Positions 61,330 through 62,348 of a DNA stretch of 62,348 bases are shown here, one piece after another; the stretch's first letter is position 1, and each line of letters begins with the position of its first letter. Source of the stretch: Nocardioides turkmenicus. GTDB taxonomy: Bacteria; Actinomycetota; Actinomycetes; Propionibacteriales; Nocardioidaceae. A model generated the notes under the pieces. It ran no database searches, was not told where the DNA came from, and worked only from the letters and a program-made list of their open reading frames with translations. The stretch covers positions 1 through 62,348 of the forward strand of contig NZ_JAALAA010000025.1 of assembly GCF_011045035.1 (NCBI RefSeq), read 5' to 3'. A program made the translations under genes and the position numbers.

Positions 61330-62348
61330 GGTTCCTGGCGATCACCCTCATCGTCCACCGGCCCGATCCGGTGACGGGGCAGCAGAAGTCGACGTACGAA
61401 CGGTTCCAGGAGGTCGTCGCCGACGCGGTCCTCGCCGAGGAGCTCGGGTTCGACGGGTTCGGGGTCGGCGAGCGGCACGAGCGGCCGTTCATCTCCTCTT
61501 CCCCGACCGTGGTGCTGTCCCACCTCGCGGCTCGCACCGAGCGGATCCGGCTCTTCACCGCGGTGACGACGCTGGCACTGCTGGACCCGGTGCGGGCCTA
61601 CGAGGACTACGCGACCCTCGACCACCTCTCCGGCGGCCGGCTCGAGCTGATCATCGGCAAGGGCAACGGCTCCGCCCAGCGGGACCTGTTCCAGGTGACG
61701 CCGGAGGACCAGTGGGACCGCAACGCCGAGTCCTACGAGCTCTTCCGGACGCTGTGGCGCCAAGACCGGGTCACGGCCACGCCGAGGTTCCGCCCCGAGC
61801 TGGTCGAGGCCGAGGTCTGGCCGCGTCCGCTGCAGCAGCCGGTGCGGGTGTGGCACGGGAGCGCCACCTCGAAGGAGTCGGTCGACCTCGCCGCGCGCTA
61901 CGGCGACCCGCTGTTCTCGGCCAACGTGTCCCACCCGATCGAGCCGTACGCCGAGCTGGTCGACCACTACCGCGAGCGCTGGGCCGCCTACGGCCACGAC
62001 CCCGCCGGCATCGCGATCGGCGCCGGGACCGCGGGCCTCTACGTGGCCAGGACGAGCCAGGAGGCGTACGCCGCCTACCGGCCGGTCTTCGAAGGCCAGC
62101 TCGCCTTCCAGGCGAGCCTCGGGCTCGAGCCGGTCTTCCCCACCCTGGAGGACTTCGTCGAGCGGTCCTCGGCGCTGGTCGGGTCGCCACAGCAGGTGCG
62201 CGAGAAGGTCGAGCGCTACCACGACCGCTTCGGCCACCAGGTCGTCCACGTCCAGGCCGACGCCAGCGGGCTCAGCGAGCAGGAGCACCGCTCGAGCCTG
62301 GAGCTCTTCGCGACCGAGGTCGCGGGCCCGCTGCGTACCGCCCTCCCC
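61326..62348 (+). CDS. LLM flavin-dependent monooxygenase (3' partial)
   Basis: Begins at ATG 61326, overlapping the stop of the previous gene (ATGA), and runs off the window end, so 341 residues are visible. It starts MRFLAITLIVHRPDPVTG, has GFGVGERHERPFISSSP and LDHLSGGRLELIIGKGNG, and therefore belongs to the luciferase-like family, a different subgroup from the two before it. The missing part cannot be described. Confidence 0.88.
   Translation, partial: MRFLAITLIVHRPDPVTGQQKSTYERFQEVVADAVLAEELGFDGFGVGERHERPFISSSPTVVLSHLAARTERIRLFTAVTTLALLDPVRAYEDYATLDHLSGGRLELIIGKGNGSAQRDLFQVTPEDQWDRNAESYELFRTLWRQDRVTATPRFRPELVEAEVWPRPLQQPVRVWHGSATSKESVDLAARYGDPLFSANVSHPIEPYAELVDHYRERWAAYGHDPAGIAIGAGTAGLYVARTSQEAYAAYRPVFEGQLAFQASLGLEPVFPTLEDFVERSSALVGSPQQVREKVERYHDRFGHQVVHVQADASGLSEQEHRSSLELFATEVAGPLRTALP

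Noticed and set aside
61326..62348. Truncated third LLM gene as a pseudogene
   Set aside because: It is cut only by the window end; the frame is intact to the last base.

Overview
The window is high-GC DNA with genes packed on both strands. Start and stop codons often overlap, GTG starts are common, and many short hydrophilic actinobacterial families are present (DUF5709, DUF3140, WXG100-like proteins, UdgX, FbiC, a GuaB3-type IMPDH paralogue, a ChoD-like GMC oxidoreductase). This points to an actinobacterial chromosome, most probably a Nocardioides-like member of the Propionibacteriales. I see no rRNA, tRNA, CRISPR array, transposase or phage gene.

Layout. 1-7.4 kb: three membrane proteins share one cysteine-rich ectodomain, one of them on a Ser/Thr kinase, and they surround fbiC (coenzyme F420). 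7.4-9.9 kb: a formylglycine-generating enzyme converges on a secreted Cys-type sulfatase. 10.9-15.1 kb: WXG100-like proteins, a T7SS-type polymorphic toxin and several small candidate immunity genes, with a clear fall in GC at the toxin module. 15.1-17.1 kb: an adenosine-deaminase-family enzyme and an alpha/beta hydrolase. 17.1-24.1 kb: a 5-oxoproline (pyroglutamate) operon (YcsG-like transporter, PxpA, DUF1445 hydro-lyase, fused PxpB-PxpC, biotin carboxylase-BCCP) divergent from a GntR regulator with a good operator. 24.1-34.3 kb: DoxX-like protein, udgX, DUF3140, guaA, a GMC oxidoreductase/gabD2 pair, glpD. 34.4-37.7 kb: a murein-peptide recycling operon (serine hydrolase, Ala-Glu epimerase, NlpC/P60) behind an SDR. 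37.8-42.6 kb: a complete branched-chain-amino-acid-type ABC importer divergent from a PucR-like regulator. 44.1-51.8 kb: an eight-gene, translationally coupled acyl-CoA catabolic operon. 52.2-62.3 kb: guaB3, pairs of regulators with their targets, a DHA2-type MFS exporter, and three coupled luciferase-like monooxygenases, the last cut by the window end.

Three things stand out. First, a ~100-111 bp structured palindromic element occurs three times; two copies sit in frame inside coding sequences (the PxpB-PxpC linker and the epimerase), read in different frames, with compensatory changes in the stems. This resembles the in-frame palindromic elements of Rickettsia. Second, HAD, aminoglycoside-phosphotransferase-like and ACAD11-like genes lie in the same order as the domains of human ACAD10. 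Third, the repeated ectodomain flanking fbiC is not one I can name.
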